64,000 nt of DNA, from positions 83,765 through 147,764 of the forward strand of contig NZ_QJJS01000004.1 in NCBI RefSeq assembly GCF_003201595.1. Direction: 5' to 3'. The stretch is from Sphaerotilus hippei. Its GTDB lineage: Bacteria > Pseudomonadota > Gammaproteobacteria > Burkholderiales > Burkholderiaceae_C. Below are positions 25,726 to 35,500 of the stretch, piece by piece. A program made the translations under genes and the position numbers. Under the pieces are notes generated by a model. It was not told the DNA's origin. It saw nothing but the letters and a program-made list of their open reading frames with translations, and searched no databases. Numbering within the stretch: the first letter of the stretch is position 1; each line of letters begins with the position of its first letter.

Positions 25726-26856
25726 ATGGCAAACGTTTCACTCAAGGGCCTGGAGAAGGTCTACGGCAACGGGTTCAAGGCCGTGCACGGCATCGATCTC
25801 GACATCCACGACGGGGAGTTCATCGTCTTCGTCGGACCCTCGGGCTGCGCCAAGAGCACGGTGCTGCGCATGATCGCGGGGCTGGAGAGCATCAGCGGGG
25901 GCGAGCTGCACATCGGCGGCACGGTCGTCAACAACCTCGCACCCAAGCAGCGCGGCATCGCGATGGTGTTCCAGAACTATGCGCTCTACCCGCACATGAC
26001 GGTGCGCGAGAACCTCGCCTTCGGCCTCAAGCTGGCGGGCACCGGCAAGGAGGACCTGAAGCAGCGGGTCGACCAGGCCGCCAGGACGCTGGAGATCGAG
26101 CACCTGCTCGACCGCCTGCCCAAGCAGCTGTCGGGCGGCCAGGCGCAGCGGGTGGCGGTGGGCCGGGCCATCGTCAAGCGGCCGGAGGTCTTCCTGTTCG
26201 ACGAGCCGCTGTCCAACCTGGACGCCAAGCTGCGGGCCTCGATGCGGGTGCGCATCACCGAGCTGCACAAGCAGCTCAAGCAGAGAGGCCAGCCCTCGAC
26301 GGTGATCTACGTCACCCACGACCAGACCGAGGCGATGACGATGGGCGAGCGCATCTGCGTGCTCAAGGACGGGACGATCCAGCAGGTCGACACCCCGACC
26401 GCGCTCTACGAGCGCCCCGCCAACGCCTTCGTGGCCGGCTTCATCGGCTCGCCCGAGATGAACCTGCACGAAGCCCGGGTGACCGAGCATGGCGGGGGCA
26501 CCGCGATCGAGGTTGGAGGGGTCGTGCTGCCGCTGCCCGGGCACAAGGCGGACCGGCTGCGCGGGCACCTGGGCAGCACCGTGCGCTTCGGCATCCGGCC
26601 CGAGCACATCGCCTCACGCGAGACGGCGGACCGGCCGGGCCCGGTCATCGGCGGGCAGATCCGCCTGCAGGAGAACATGGGCAGCGAGATCTTCGTGCAC
26701 TTCGACGTCGGGGGCGTGCCGCTGGCCAGCCGGCTGCCCTCGGACCGGCTGGGCCAGCTCGCCGGCAAGGGCCGTGGCGCGTCGCACGACTTCGTCGTGC
26801 AGATGGACCGGTGCCATGTGTTCGACGCCACCAGCGGCGTCAACCTGACGTTGTGA
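25726..26856 (+). CDS. ABC transporter ATP-binding protein (UgpC/MsmK type)
   Basis: A 376-residue sugar-transport ATPase. The nucleotide domain contains Walker A GPSGCAKST (residues about 38-46), Q-loop VFQNYALYPHMTV, signature QLSGGQAQRVAVGRA, Walker B VFLFDEPLSNLDAKLR and switch His in VTHDQTEAMTMG. The Walker A has Ala where Gly is normal just before the Lys (GCAKS for GCGKS); it may still be active, but it differs from the MalK standard. The C-terminal 140 residues form the TOBE/OB regulatory domain (FGIRPEHI). It energises the permeases encoded upstream. Start at 25726, 20 bp after the permease stop. Confidence 0.93.
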   Translation: MANVSLKGLEKVYGNGFKAVHGIDLDIHDGEFIVFVGPSGCAKSTVLRMIAGLESISGGELHIGGTVVNNLAPKQRGIAMVFQNYALYPHMTVRENLAFGLKLAGTGKEDLKQRVDQAARTLEIEHLLDRLPKQLSGGQAQRVAVGRAIVKRPEVFLFDEPLSNLDAKLRASMRVRITELHKQLKQRGQPSTVIYVTHDQTEAMTMGERICVLKDGTIQQVDTPTALYERPANAFVAGFIGSPEMNLHEARVTEHGGGTAIEVGGVVLPLPGHKADRLRGHLGSTVRFGIRPEHIASRETADRPGPVIGGQIRLQENMGSEIFVHFDVGGVPLASRLPSDRLGQLAGKGRGASHDFVVQMDRCHVFDATSGVNLTL

Positions 26857-26875
26857 TGCCGGAGCAGGTGTCCGC

Positions 26876-27838
26876 ATGAAACCACCAGAGCAAGCCGCGG
26901 CCGCGGGCCGCCAGGTCGCCGTGTTCGGCGAATGCATGATCGAGCTGCAGGGCGAACCCTTCGGCCCGCTGCGCCAGAGCTACGGCGGCGACACGCTGAA
27001 CACCGCCGTCTACCTGGCGCGGCTGGGCGCGCGCCACGGCATCCGCGCCTGCTACGCCACCGGTCTGGGCGACGACGTCTACAGCCAGGGGCTGGTGCAG
27101 CGCTGGCAGGCCGAGGGCATCGACACCTCGCTGGTGCGCCACCTCGCCGGCCGCCTGCCCGGCATGTACTCGATCCACCTCGACGCGAGCGGCGAGCGCC
27201 AGTTCGCCTACTGGCGCGACAGCAGCGCCGCGCGGTCCTACTTCGATGTGCCGCAGACGCCGCTGGAGCAGGCCGGCGCCGACATCGACACCCTGTACTT
27301 CAGCGGCATCAGCCTGGCCATCCTGCCCGACGCGGCCCGCCTGCGCCTGCTGGATCTGGCCCGGCGGCTGCGCGCCCGGGGAGGCCGGGTGGTCTTCGAC
27401 AACAACTACCGGCCACGCCTGTGGCCCGATGCCGAGGTCGCCCAGGCCTGGTTCGCGCAGGCCTTCGCCTGCACCGACATCGCCCTGGTGACCGCCGACG
27501 ACGAGCGCCTGCTGCACGGGCTGCCGACGCTCGACGCGGCCGTCGCCCGCAGCCTGGCGCTGCCGGCATCCGAGGTGGTGATCAAGCGAGGCGCGCAGCC
27601 GGTCATCGTGCGCCGCGCCGATGGCACGACGGTCGAGGTCGCCGCCGTGCCCGTCGCGCGGGTGGTCGACACCACGGCGGCTGGTGATTCGTTCGCCGCG
27701 GGCTACCTGTGCGCCCGGATGATCGGTCGCGACGTCGAGAGCGCCGCCAAGCTCGGCCACGCGCTGGCGGCCGAGGTGATCCAGCATGCCGGGGCGATCA
27801 TCCCGGCGACGGCGACGGACCGGTGGAACCCCGGATGA
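26876..27838 (+). CDS. kdgK: 2-dehydro-3-deoxygluconokinase (PfkB family)
   Basis: A 320-residue PfkB-family sugar kinase. Marks: N-terminal AVFGECMIELQGEPFG, substrate region YGGDTLNTAVYLARLG typical of KdgK, and the C-terminal DTTAAGDSFAAGYL with the catalytic Asp and anion hole. It phosphorylates 2-keto-3-deoxygluconate made by KduD to KDPG, which needs an aldolase (Eda) not encoded in this window. It starts 19 bp after the ATPase gene and its 3' end overlaps the convergent lacI-type gene by 41 bp. Confidence 0.92.
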   Translation: MKPPEQAAAAGRQVAVFGECMIELQGEPFGPLRQSYGGDTLNTAVYLARLGARHGIRACYATGLGDDVYSQGLVQRWQAEGIDTSLVRHLAGRLPGMYSIHLDASGERQFAYWRDSSAARSYFDVPQTPLEQAGADIDTLYFSGISLAILPDAARLRLLDLARRLRARGGRVVFDNNYRPRLWPDAEVAQAWFAQAFACTDIALVTADDERLLHGLPTLDAAVARSLALPASEVVIKRGAQPVIVRRADGTTVEVAAVPVARVVDTTAAGDSFAAGYLCARMIGRDVESAAKLGHALAAEVIQHAGAIIPATATDRWNPG

Positions 27839-28841
27839 CCAGCTGGCTGGCGAACTCGATCGGTGCGGCGGCCGGCACCGGATCGTCGATGCGCTGCAGC
27901 AGCAGCCTGACGGCGGCTTCGGCGATCTCGGTGGTGGACTGGCGCACGGTGGTCAGGCCGGGCTGGGTGTGCATCGAGGGGGGAATGTCGTCGTAGCCGA
28001 CGATGGACACGTCGTCGGGCACGCGCAGGCCGAGCGTGCGCACCGCATCCATCGCCCCGAAGGCCATCTCGTCGCTGGCCGCGAAGACCGCCGTCGGCGG
28101 CACGCTCAGGGCCAGCAGCTGCCGGGTGCGCTCGAAGGCCTGGGCCTGGTCGAACCCGCCTTGCACGATCAGCGCCGGATCGCCGGCCAGCCCGGCCGCC
28201 TTCAGGCTGTCGAGGTAGCCGCGCTGGCGCTCCGGCGACTGCCCGGTGTGCGAGGTGCCGGCGATGAAGGCGATGCGTCGATGGCCCAGGCTCAACAGGT
28301 GATCCACTGCCGCCTTGGCGCTGTCGTGGTTGTCCCCGCGCACGATGTCGAGCGTCGTGCCGCTGCGGCTGTAGTCCAGCAGCACCGCGGGCAGGCCGCT
28401 GCGCTCGACGGTCTCGATCAGTTGCCGCGACCTGGGCAGGGCCAGCAGCAGGCCGTCGCACAGGCCGCTCAGCATGTGCTTGATGGCCGGCGGCGAGTCG
28501 TCGTCCGGGTCGTGCGCGGTCAGGCCGATGAACAGGTCCATGCGATGGCGCCGGGTCGCCAGACTGACCGCCGAGACGATCTGCGCCAGATAGGGCGAAT
28601 GCAGTTCGTTGACCAGCATGCCCAGCACATGGGTGCGGGTGCGCTTGAGCCCCTTGGCGGCGATGTTGGGGAAGTAGCCCATCTCCTCGGCCGCGGCCAG
28701 CACCCTGGCGCGCGTCGCCTTGGCGACATAACCGTTGCCGCTCAGCGCGCGCGAGACGGTCATGGCGGAGACGCCCGCCTTCTCGGCCAGGTCGTAGACG
28801 GTGGTCTGCGCGGGCGCCGCCGCGGCGCGAGCCTTCTTCAT
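27798..28841 (-). CDS. LacI-family transcriptional regulator
   Basis: A 347-residue LacI/GalR-type repressor. The N-terminal HTH and hinge read TTVYDLAEKAGVSAMTVSRALSGNGYVAKATRARVLAAAEEMGYFPN (residues about 13-58); the periplasmic-binding-like effector domain follows (VLGMLVNELHSPYLAQIVSAV to the C-terminus). Position at the end of the pectin locus suggests it controls these genes in response to a KDG-type inducer (inference). It overlaps kdgK at the 3' end and its start is 60 bp from the divergent LysR gene. AAACGTT-type cores at 18360 and 25731 could be operators. Confidence 0.92.
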   Translation of the reverse strand: MKKARAAAAPAQTTVYDLAEKAGVSAMTVSRALSGNGYVAKATRARVLAAAEEMGYFPNIAAKGLKRTRTHVLGMLVNELHSPYLAQIVSAVSLATRRHRMDLFIGLTAHDPDDDSPPAIKHMLSGLCDGLLLALPRSRQLIETVERSGLPAVLLDYSRSGTTLDIVRGDNHDSAKAAVDHLLSLGHRRIAFIAGTSHTGQSPERQRGYLDSLKAAGLAGDPALIVQGGFDQAQAFERTRQLLALSVPPTAVFAASDEMAFGAMDAVRTLGLRVPDDVSIVGYDDIPPSMHTQPGLTTVRQSTTEIAEAAVRLLLQRIDDPVPAAAPIEFASQLVIRGSTGPSPSPG

Positions 28842-28901
28842 GGGTCACTTCCTTGTCGCGTGGAAGCGTATTAGACCGTTTCCCGGCCACGGCCGGACCG
28901 G

Positions 28902-29948
28902 ATGGATTTCGATGCAGAATCGACGCCGACCCTTGCGCTGCGCAATGCCCCTGAACCGAAAGTCCGCATGTCGCTGACACCCCGACTCGTCAACCGCCTG
29001 CGGCTCAAGCACTGGTCGCTGCTGAGCGCGCTGGGCGAGGCCTCCACCCTGAACCAGGCGGCCGCGCTGATCAACGTCACCCAGCCTTCGGCGACGAAGA
29101 TGCTCTCGGACATCGAGAGCGCCTTCGGCGGTGCGCTGTTCGAGCGCCATGCACGTGGCATGCGGGCCACCCCGCTGGGCAGCGAGGTCGTGGCCTACGC
29201 GCGCCAGACCCAGGCCAGCCTGGAGCGTTTCCTCGAAGGCATCGAGATCAAGCGGCGCGGCGGGCACGGGCACCTGGTGTTCGGCACCATCATGGGCGCG
29301 GCACCCGACCTGGTGGCCCGGGCCGTGGCCGACATCAAGCGCGAGCGACCGCGACTGAACATCCGCATCCTCGGCGAGACCAGCGACCAGATCGGCGTTC
29401 TGCTGGAGCGCCATGACATCGAACTCGCCGTGGGGCGGTTCAGCGATCCGCTGCAGCACAACAAGTTCGACTTCGCGCCGCTGTCGGACGAGCCGCTGCG
29501 GGCGGTGGTGCGACACCAGCATCCGCTGGCCCGGCGGCGCAGCCTGGACTGGCCGGAACTGGTGCGCTGGCCCTGGGTGCTGCAGACCATGAGCAGCCCG
29601 TCGCGCCTGCTGCTCGAGGAGGAGTTCACCCGGGCCGGCGTGGCCAGTCCCGCGGACGTCATCGAATGCACCTCGGTCTTCGCCACGCTGCAACTGCTGC
29701 AGTCCAGCGACGCCGTGGCCGTGCTGCCGGAATCGGTGGTGCGTGACCATGTCAAGGCCAGGCTGCTCGTGGCCCTGCCCCTGGTCGTCGGCCAGGAGCT
29801 GAAGGCCTTCGGGCTGCTGACCCGGCGCGACGAACCGCTGTCGGAGATCGCCCAGGCCTTCATCACGCACCTGCAGCACAACGCCAGGCTCCAGGCCACC
29901 CCGCGGGCGGCGAAACGATCAAAGGCCGCCCGCCCGCCGGGTGGGTGA
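28902..29948 (+). CDS. LysR-family transcriptional regulator (GbpR-like)
   Basis: A 348-residue LysR-type regulator. The winged HTH is in LKHWSLLSALGEASTLNQAAALINVTQPSATKMLSDIESAFG (residues about 33-75), then HARGMRATPLGSEVVAYAR and a substrate-binding domain (GHLVFGTIMGAAPDLVARAVAD). It resembles GbpR-type regulators of sugar uptake genes. ATG at 28902 gives a 22-residue extension; ATG at 28968 (MSLTPRLVNRL) is equally plausible as the real start. It is divergent from lacI-type gene; 60 bp between them hold GGAAGCG...CGTTTCC, a near-perfect inverted repeat (28862-28883). Confidence 0.88.
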   Translation: MDFDAESTPTLALRNAPEPKVRMSLTPRLVNRLRLKHWSLLSALGEASTLNQAAALINVTQPSATKMLSDIESAFGGALFERHARGMRATPLGSEVVAYARQTQASLERFLEGIEIKRRGGHGHLVFGTIMGAAPDLVARAVADIKRERPRLNIRILGETSDQIGVLLERHDIELAVGRFSDPLQHNKFDFAPLSDEPLRAVVRHQHPLARRRSLDWPELVRWPWVLQTMSSPSRLLLEEEFTRAGVASPADVIECTSVFATLQLLQSSDAVAVLPESVVRDHVKARLLVALPLVVGQELKAFGLLTRRDEPLSEIAQAFITHLQHNARLQATPRAAKRSKAARPPGG

Positions 29949-29959
29949 CGGGCCGGCGT

Positions 29960-30811
29960 TCACTGCACCGCGGCGCGCACCAGTCCGGCCAGCGGCGTGG
30001 TGGGACGGCCGATCAGCGCGCTGAGCTGGTGGCTGTCGTCGAACAGCGCGCCTTGCGCCGCACCGGCATCGGAGTCGGCCAGCAGCGCGGCCAGCGGCTC
30101 GGGCAGGCCCGCGCCCAGCAGCGCCGCCTGGAAGTCGGCCTGGGGCAGGTCCTGGTAGACCACGGAGCGGCCGGACTGGCGGCTGATCTCGGAGGCCAGC
30201 TCGGCCAGCGTGTAGGCCTGGTCGCCGGCCAGTTCGTGCACCCGGCCGGCCTGGTCGTCGCGCAGCAGCACCGCGACGTCAGCGGCCGCGTAGTCGGCCC
30301 GGGTGGCCGAGGCGATGCGACCCGCGCCGGCGCTGCCGATGTAGGCGCCATGCTGCAGCGCCGGGGCGATGCTGGCGAGGTAGTTTTCGGTGTACCAGCC
30401 GTGGCGCAGCAGCACATGCGGCAGGCCGGAGGCCTTCAGCAGCGCCTCGGTGGCGACGTGTTCGGCGGCCAGGCCCAGCGGCGAGCGGTCCGCATGCAGC
30501 AGGCTGGTGTAGGCGACCAGGCCCACGCCGGCCTGGCGCGCCGCGTCGATCACGTGGCGGTGCTGCTCGACACGCTGGCCGACCTCGCTCGACGAGATCA
30601 GCAGCAGCTTGTCGATGCCCTGGAAGGCCGGCACCAGCGTGTCGGGACGGCCGTAGTCGGCCAGGCGGACCTGCACGCCGCGGGCGGCCAGGTCGGCCAC
30701 CTTGGCCGGGTCGCGCACCGCGGCGACGATCTGGGCGGCGGGCACGGTCTCGAGCAGCGCCTCGACGACGAGGCGGCCCAGCTGGCCGGAGGCACCGGTG
30801 ATGGCGATCAT
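29960..30811 (-). CDS. qorB: NAD(P)H-binding quinone reductase-like protein (QorB/NmrA-like)
   Basis: A 283-residue SDR-like protein. Start MIAITGASGQLGRLVVEALL contains the NAD(P) binding GxxGxxG; VRLADYGRPDTLVPAFQGIDKLLLISSSEVGQR and YTSLLHAD, LRHGWYTENYL follow the pattern of E. coli QorB (YtfG), an NAD(P)H:quinone oxidoreductase. The pairing with a divergent HxlR regulator (as ytfG-ytfH in E. coli) supports this. Convergent with the LysR gene at 28902, 11 bp apart. Confidence 0.85.
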   Translation of the reverse strand: MIAITGASGQLGRLVVEALLETVPAAQIVAAVRDPAKVADLAARGVQVRLADYGRPDTLVPAFQGIDKLLLISSSEVGQRVEQHRHVIDAARQAGVGLVAYTSLLHADRSPLGLAAEHVATEALLKASGLPHVLLRHGWYTENYLASIAPALQHGAYIGSAGAGRIASATRADYAAADVAVLLRDDQAGRVHELAGDQAYTLAELASEISRQSGRSVVYQDLPQADFQAALLGAGLPEPLAALLADSDAGAAQGALFDDSHQLSALIGRPTTPLAGLVRAAVQ

Positions 30812-30870
30812 GCGTGTTCCTTCTGTTGTTGAACGGGTGAAGACAGGGCGCCAGCTTAACCATTACACTC

Positions 30871-30903
30871 ACTTTTTGTAAGTACGCACAAAAAGGTAAG
30901 TAC
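30871..30903. promoter_or_regulatory. Likely operator of the HxlR regulator
   Basis: The intergenic region between qorB-like and HxlR genes has CTTTTTGT (30872-30879) and ACAAAAAG (30888-30895), an 8-bp inverted repeat, interleaved with two direct copies of GTAAGTAC (30878-30885, 30896-30903) exactly 18 bp apart. The second copy touches the start codon region of the HxlR gene at 30905. Such an arrangement suits a dimeric HxlR repressor controlling both genes. Confidence 0.5.
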
Positions 30904-30904
30904 C

Positions 30905-31333
30905 ATGGACACTCCCGTGACCCTGAGCGAGGCGCTGCAGCGTGGCAACCTGTTCGCCGAGCAGTGCCCTTCGCGCGAGGTGCTCAAGCACGTCACCAGC
31001 CGCTGGGGCGTGCTGGTGCTGGTCGCGCTGATGGGCCGCACGCTGCGCTTCAGCGAACTGCGCCGCCACATCGGCGGGGTCAGCGAGAAGATGCTGGCCC
31101 AGACGCTGCAATGGCTGGAGGGCGACGGCTTCGTGCGGCGCCTGTCCCATCCGGTCGTGCCGCCGCACGTGGAATACAGCCTGACGCCGCTGGGCGTCGA
31201 GGTCGGGCAGCGGGTGCAGGGCCTGGCGGACTGGATCGAGGGCAATCTGCCCGCCATCCTGGGCACGCGGGAGCGCCCGGCGGCCGCACCCGCACCCGCA
31301 CCCGCACCGACCCCATCACCACCACAGGCCTGA
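30905..31333 (+). CDS. HxlR-family transcriptional regulator (YtfH-like)
   Basis: A 142-residue winged-helix regulator. Residues about 20-110 (CPSREVLKHVTSRWGVLVLVALMGRTLRFSELRRHIGGVSEKML) are the HxlR domain; Cys21 near the N-terminus corresponds to the redox-sensing cysteine in several HxlR proteins (YodB, HypR), so quinone or electrophile sensing is possible. The C-terminal 25 residues are a Pro/Ala tail. It is divergent from the qorB-like gene, as in the E. coli ytfH-ytfG pair, with a repeat-rich region between. Confidence 0.9.
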   Translation: MDTPVTLSEALQRGNLFAEQCPSREVLKHVTSRWGVLVLVALMGRTLRFSELRRHIGGVSEKMLAQTLQWLEGDGFVRRLSHPVVPPHVEYSLTPLGVEVGQRVQGLADWIEGNLPAILGTRERPAAAPAPAPAPTPSPPQA

Positions 31334-31351
31334 GGCCCGGGGGCGCCCGGC

Positions 31352-32407
31352 TCAGCGACTCTCGCCGGCCGGCTCCAGCCGGCGACGCCGGTATTCACCC
31401 GGCTGCAGGCCGTTCCAGCGCTTGAAGGCCCGGTGGAAGGCGCTGGCGTCGTGGAAGCCGAGCTCGGCGCCGATCTCGTCGATGCTCAGCGTGCCGTGGC
31501 ACAGGCGGTCGATCGCCAGGTCGCTGCGCAGCTGGTCCTTGATGCCCTGGTAGCTGGTGCCTTCGGCCTCGAGGCGGCGGCGCAGCGTGGTCGGTGTGGT
31601 GCCGAGCTCGGCGGCCACGTCCTGCAGCACCGGCCAGGTGTCGGAGCCGGCGCAGCCGCGCAGGCGCCGCCGCAGCCGGGCGGTCCAGCTGTCGTGGTTC
31701 TTGTAGCGCAGGAAGACCGACTGCGGGCAGTGGCGCAGGAAGGTGGCCAGGGTCGCGGCGGTCTGCACCACCGGGCTCGACAGCGCCCGGGCGTCGAAGC
31801 GCATGCAGGTGAACGGGGCGTCGAAGCCGACGTGCTGCGAATACATCAGCGTGTACTCGCCCGCATGGGGCGGCCGGTCGTGCGCGAACTCGACCTGCTG
31901 CAGCTCGATGCGCCGCCCGGCCAGCCAGCAGGCCAGGCCGTGCACCAGGATCAGGAAGGTCTCGTCGGCGAACCGCCGCTGCGCGGCACCCTCGATGCGG
32001 TTGATCAGCCGCAGCTCGGCCCGGCCGCCCTCGACGTGCAGCTCACCCCGCACCTCGTCCAGGAAGAGCGCCAGACCACGCAGCATGCGCCGCAGCGCCC
32101 GGTCGAGGTTCTCGCAGCCCAGCACGGCCTGGCACAGCAGCGCGAAGCTGCCGACCTTCATCGCCCGCCGGTCGAGCCCGAAGAACTCGTCGTCCAGCTC
32201 ACGTGCCACCGCCAGCCACAGCTGGGAGAAGGCCGGCGCGGGCACACGGGCGGCGGTGGCGCCCAGCAGCGCCGTGGGGATGCCGGCGGCGGCCAGCACC
32301 CGCTCGGTGGCCGCGGCATCGAGCCGGGCCACCGCGGCCTGGACGAAGTACATCGAGACGGTGTCCCGCTCGATGGGGTCGTCCCGTTCGGTCGAGCTCG
32401 CCTGCAT
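31352..32407 (-). CDS. AraC-family transcriptional regulator
   Basis: A 351-residue AraC-type regulator. The N-terminal part (about 10-200) is the Arabinose_bd-like domain (PF12625 type: [27 protein letters not shown]); the C-terminal 100 residues form the two HTHs ([69 protein letters not shown]). Start at 32407 ([10 protein letters not shown]); the frame is open to 32473. It is divergent from the mutase gene (127 bp apart) and probably controls it, as is common for acyl-CoA pathway genes (inference). Its 3' end is convergent with the HxlR gene, 18 bp apart. Confidence 0.9.
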   Translation of the reverse strand: MQASSTERDDPIERDTVSMYFVQAAVARLDAAATERVLAAAGIPTALLGATAARVPAPAFSQLWLAVARELDDEFFGLDRRAMKVGSFALLCQAVLGCENLDRALRRMLRGLALFLDEVRGELHVEGGRAELRLINRIEGAAQRRFADETFLILVHGLACWLAGRRIELQQVEFAHDRPPHAGEYTLMYSQHVGFDAPFTCMRFDARALSSPVVQTAATLATFLRHCPQSVFLRYKNHDSWTARLRRRLRGCAGSDTWPVLQDVAAELGTTPTTLRRRLEAEGTSYQGIKDQLRSDLAIDRLCHGTLSIDEIGAELGFHDASAFHRAFKRWNGLQPGEYRRRRLEPAGESR

Positions 32408-32534
32408 CGGCACGATTATCGGCCAGCGGGAACGGGTGGCAAAAAACGCCAGCACGCTGGCGGCCGCGGTCATGGCGCCCGCCCCGGCGCCTGCCTACAG
32501 TGGTCGGCGAGTGCATGCCCCCAGGAGACAAGAC

Positions 32535-35500
32535 ATGACCGACCTTTCCGCCGAGTTCAAGGCACTGGCCCAGTACCGCCCGACCCACAAGGTGCGCTTC
32601 GTCACCGCCGCCAGCCTGTTCGACGGCCATGACGCCGCGATCAACATCATGCGGCGCATCCTGCAGGGCATGGGCGCCGAGGTGATCCACCTGGGCCACA
32701 ACCGCTCGGTCGACGAGGTGGTGACCGCTGCGCTGCAGGAAGACGTGCAGGGCATCGCCGTCAGCAGCTACCAGGGTGGGCACAACGAGTACTTCAGCTA
32801 CATGGTCGAACTGCTGAAGGCGCGGGGGGGTGAGCACATCCAGGTCTTCGGCGGCGGCGGCGGGGTGATCGTGCCCGAGGAGATCAAGATGCTGGCCGGC
32901 CACGGCGTGCGCATCTTCAGCCCCGAGGACGGCCAGCGCATGGGTCTGGCCGGCATGATCGGCGAGATGGTGATGCGCGCCGACCGCGACCTGACCGGCC
33001 ATGCACCCACCACCCTGGCCGCCATCCAGGGCCACGGCGAAGCGGCCTGGCGTTGCCTGGCGCAATTGATCACCGCGCTGGAAAACGGCAAGGCCTCGGC
33101 AGCACTCGTCACCGAATTGCATGCCGCCGCCAAACTGGCCAAGGCCCCGGTGCTGGGCATCACCGGCACCGGCGGCGCCGGCAAGAGCAGCCTGACCGAC
33201 GAGCTGATCCGTCGCATCCGGCTGGACCAGGACGACGCGCTGCGCATCGCCGTGATCAGCATCGACCCCAGCCGGCGCAAGAGCGGCGGCGCGCTGCTGG
33301 GCGACCGCATCCGCATGAACGCCACGGGCCCCTGGCAGAACGGGCAGCGGGTCTACGTGCGCTCGCTGGCCACGCGCGACACCGGCAGCGAGATCAGCGC
33401 CGCCCTGCCCGACGTGCTGGCCGCCGCCAAGGTGGCGGGCTTCGACCTGGTCATCGTCGAGACCTCGGGCATCGGCCAGGGTGACGCGGCGATCGTGCCG
33501 CTGGTCGACGTGCCGATGTACGTGATGACGCCCGAGTTCGGCGCGGCCAGCCAGCTCGAGAAGATCGACATGCTCGACTTCGCCGAGTTCGTTGCGATCA
33601 ACAAGTTCGACCGCAAGGGCGCGGCCGACGCGCTGCGCGACGTGGCCAAGCAGGTGCAGCGCAACCGCAATGCCTTCAACGTCCTGCCCGACCAGATGCC
33701 GGTGTTCGGCACCATGGCCAGCCGCTTCAACGACGACGGCGTGACCGCGCTGTACCAGGCGATCAAGGCACGGCTGATCGAGCGCGGCCTGAAGCTGCAC
33801 GACGGCCGCCTGCCGCTGGTGAACACGAAGCACAGCACGCACCAGACGCCGGTGGTGCCGGCCTCGCGCACGCGCTACCTGGCCGAGATCAGCGACAGCG
33901 TGCGCGGCTACAAGGCCCGCGTGCGGGCGCAGGCGAAGCTGGCGCGGGAACTGCAGCAGCTGCGCTCGACAGCGGTGATGCTGGCGGCCGACGACGCCTC
34001 GAAGGATGGCGCGAAGAACACCGTGCTGCGCCTGGCCGACGAGCGCGCCACGCGCCAGGACCCGGCGGCGAAGAAGCTGCTCGACCAATGGCCCGAGATG
34101 CAGCGCGCCTATGCCGGCGACGAGTACGTGGTGAAGATCCGCGACAAGGAGATCCGCACCAACCTGGTCCACACCACGCTGTCAGGCAACAAGATCCGCA
34201 AGGTGGCGCTGCCGGGCTTCGAATGCCATGGCGAGTTGCTGAAGTGGCTGATGCTGGACAACGTGCCGGGCAGCTTCCCCTACACCGCCGGCACCTTCGC
34301 CTTCAAGCGCGAGGGCGAGGACCCGACGCGCATGTTCGCGGGTGAAGGCGACGCCTTCCGCACCAACCGGCGCTTCAAGCTGGTGAGCGAGGGCCTGCCG
34401 GCCAAGCGGCTGTCGACCGCCTTCGACTCGGTCACGCTGTACGGCAACGACCCCGACCGCCGGCCCGACATCTACGGCAAGGTGGGCAACTCGGGCGTGT
34501 CCATCGCCACGCTGGACGACCTGAAGGTGCTGTATTCGGGCTTCGACCTGTGCGATGCGGCCACCAGCGTCAGCATGACGATCAACGGGCCGGCGCCCAG
34601 CATCCTGGCGATGTTCATGAACGCGGCGATCGACCAGCAGATCGAGAAGTTCACCCAGCAGAACGGGCGCGCGCCCACCGACACCGAGATCGCCAAGATC
34701 CGCGAATGGGCGCAAGCCAATGTGCGCGGCACGGTGCAGGCCGACATCCTGAAGGAAGACCAGGGCCAGAACACCTGCATCTTCAGCACCGAGTTCAGCC
34801 TGAAGGTGATGGGCGACATCGCCGAGTACTTCGTGCACCACAACGTGCGCAACTTCTATTCCGTGTCGATCAGCGGCTATCACATCGCCGAGGCCGGCGC
34901 CAACCCGATCAGCCAGCTGGCCTTCACGCTGAGCAACGGCTTCACCTTCGTGGAGGCGTATCTGGCGCGCGGCATGCACATCGATGACTTCGCGCCCAAC
35001 CTGAGCTTCTTCTTCTCCAACGGCATGGACCCGGAATACTGCGTGCTGGGCCGGGTGGCGCGCCGCATCTGGGCGGTGGCGATGCGCGACAAGTACGGCG
35101 CCAACGAACGCAGCCAGAAGCTGAAGTACCACGTGCAGACCAGCGGCCGCAGCCTGCACGCGCAGGAAATCCAGTTCAACGACATCCGCACCACGCTGCA
35201 GGCGCTGATCGCGGTCTACGACAACTGCAACAGCCTGCACACGAATGCCTTCGACGAGGCCATCACCACGCCCACCGAAGACAGCGTGCGCCGCGCCATG
35301 GCCATCCAGCTGATCATCAACCGCGAGTGGGGCCTGGCGAAGAACGAGAACCCCAACCAGGGCGCGTTCATCATCGACGAGCTGACCGAGCTGGTGGAAG
35401 AGGCGGTGCTGGCCGAGTTCGAGAAGATCGCCGACCGGGGTGGTGTGCTGGGCGCGATGGAGACCGGCTACCAGCGCGGCAAGATCCAGGAAGAGTCGAT

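Noticed and set aside
31743..32534. Upstream extension of the icmF reading frame
   Set aside because: It lies inside the divergent AraC gene; the conserved B12 domain starts just after 32535, which has a good ribosome site.
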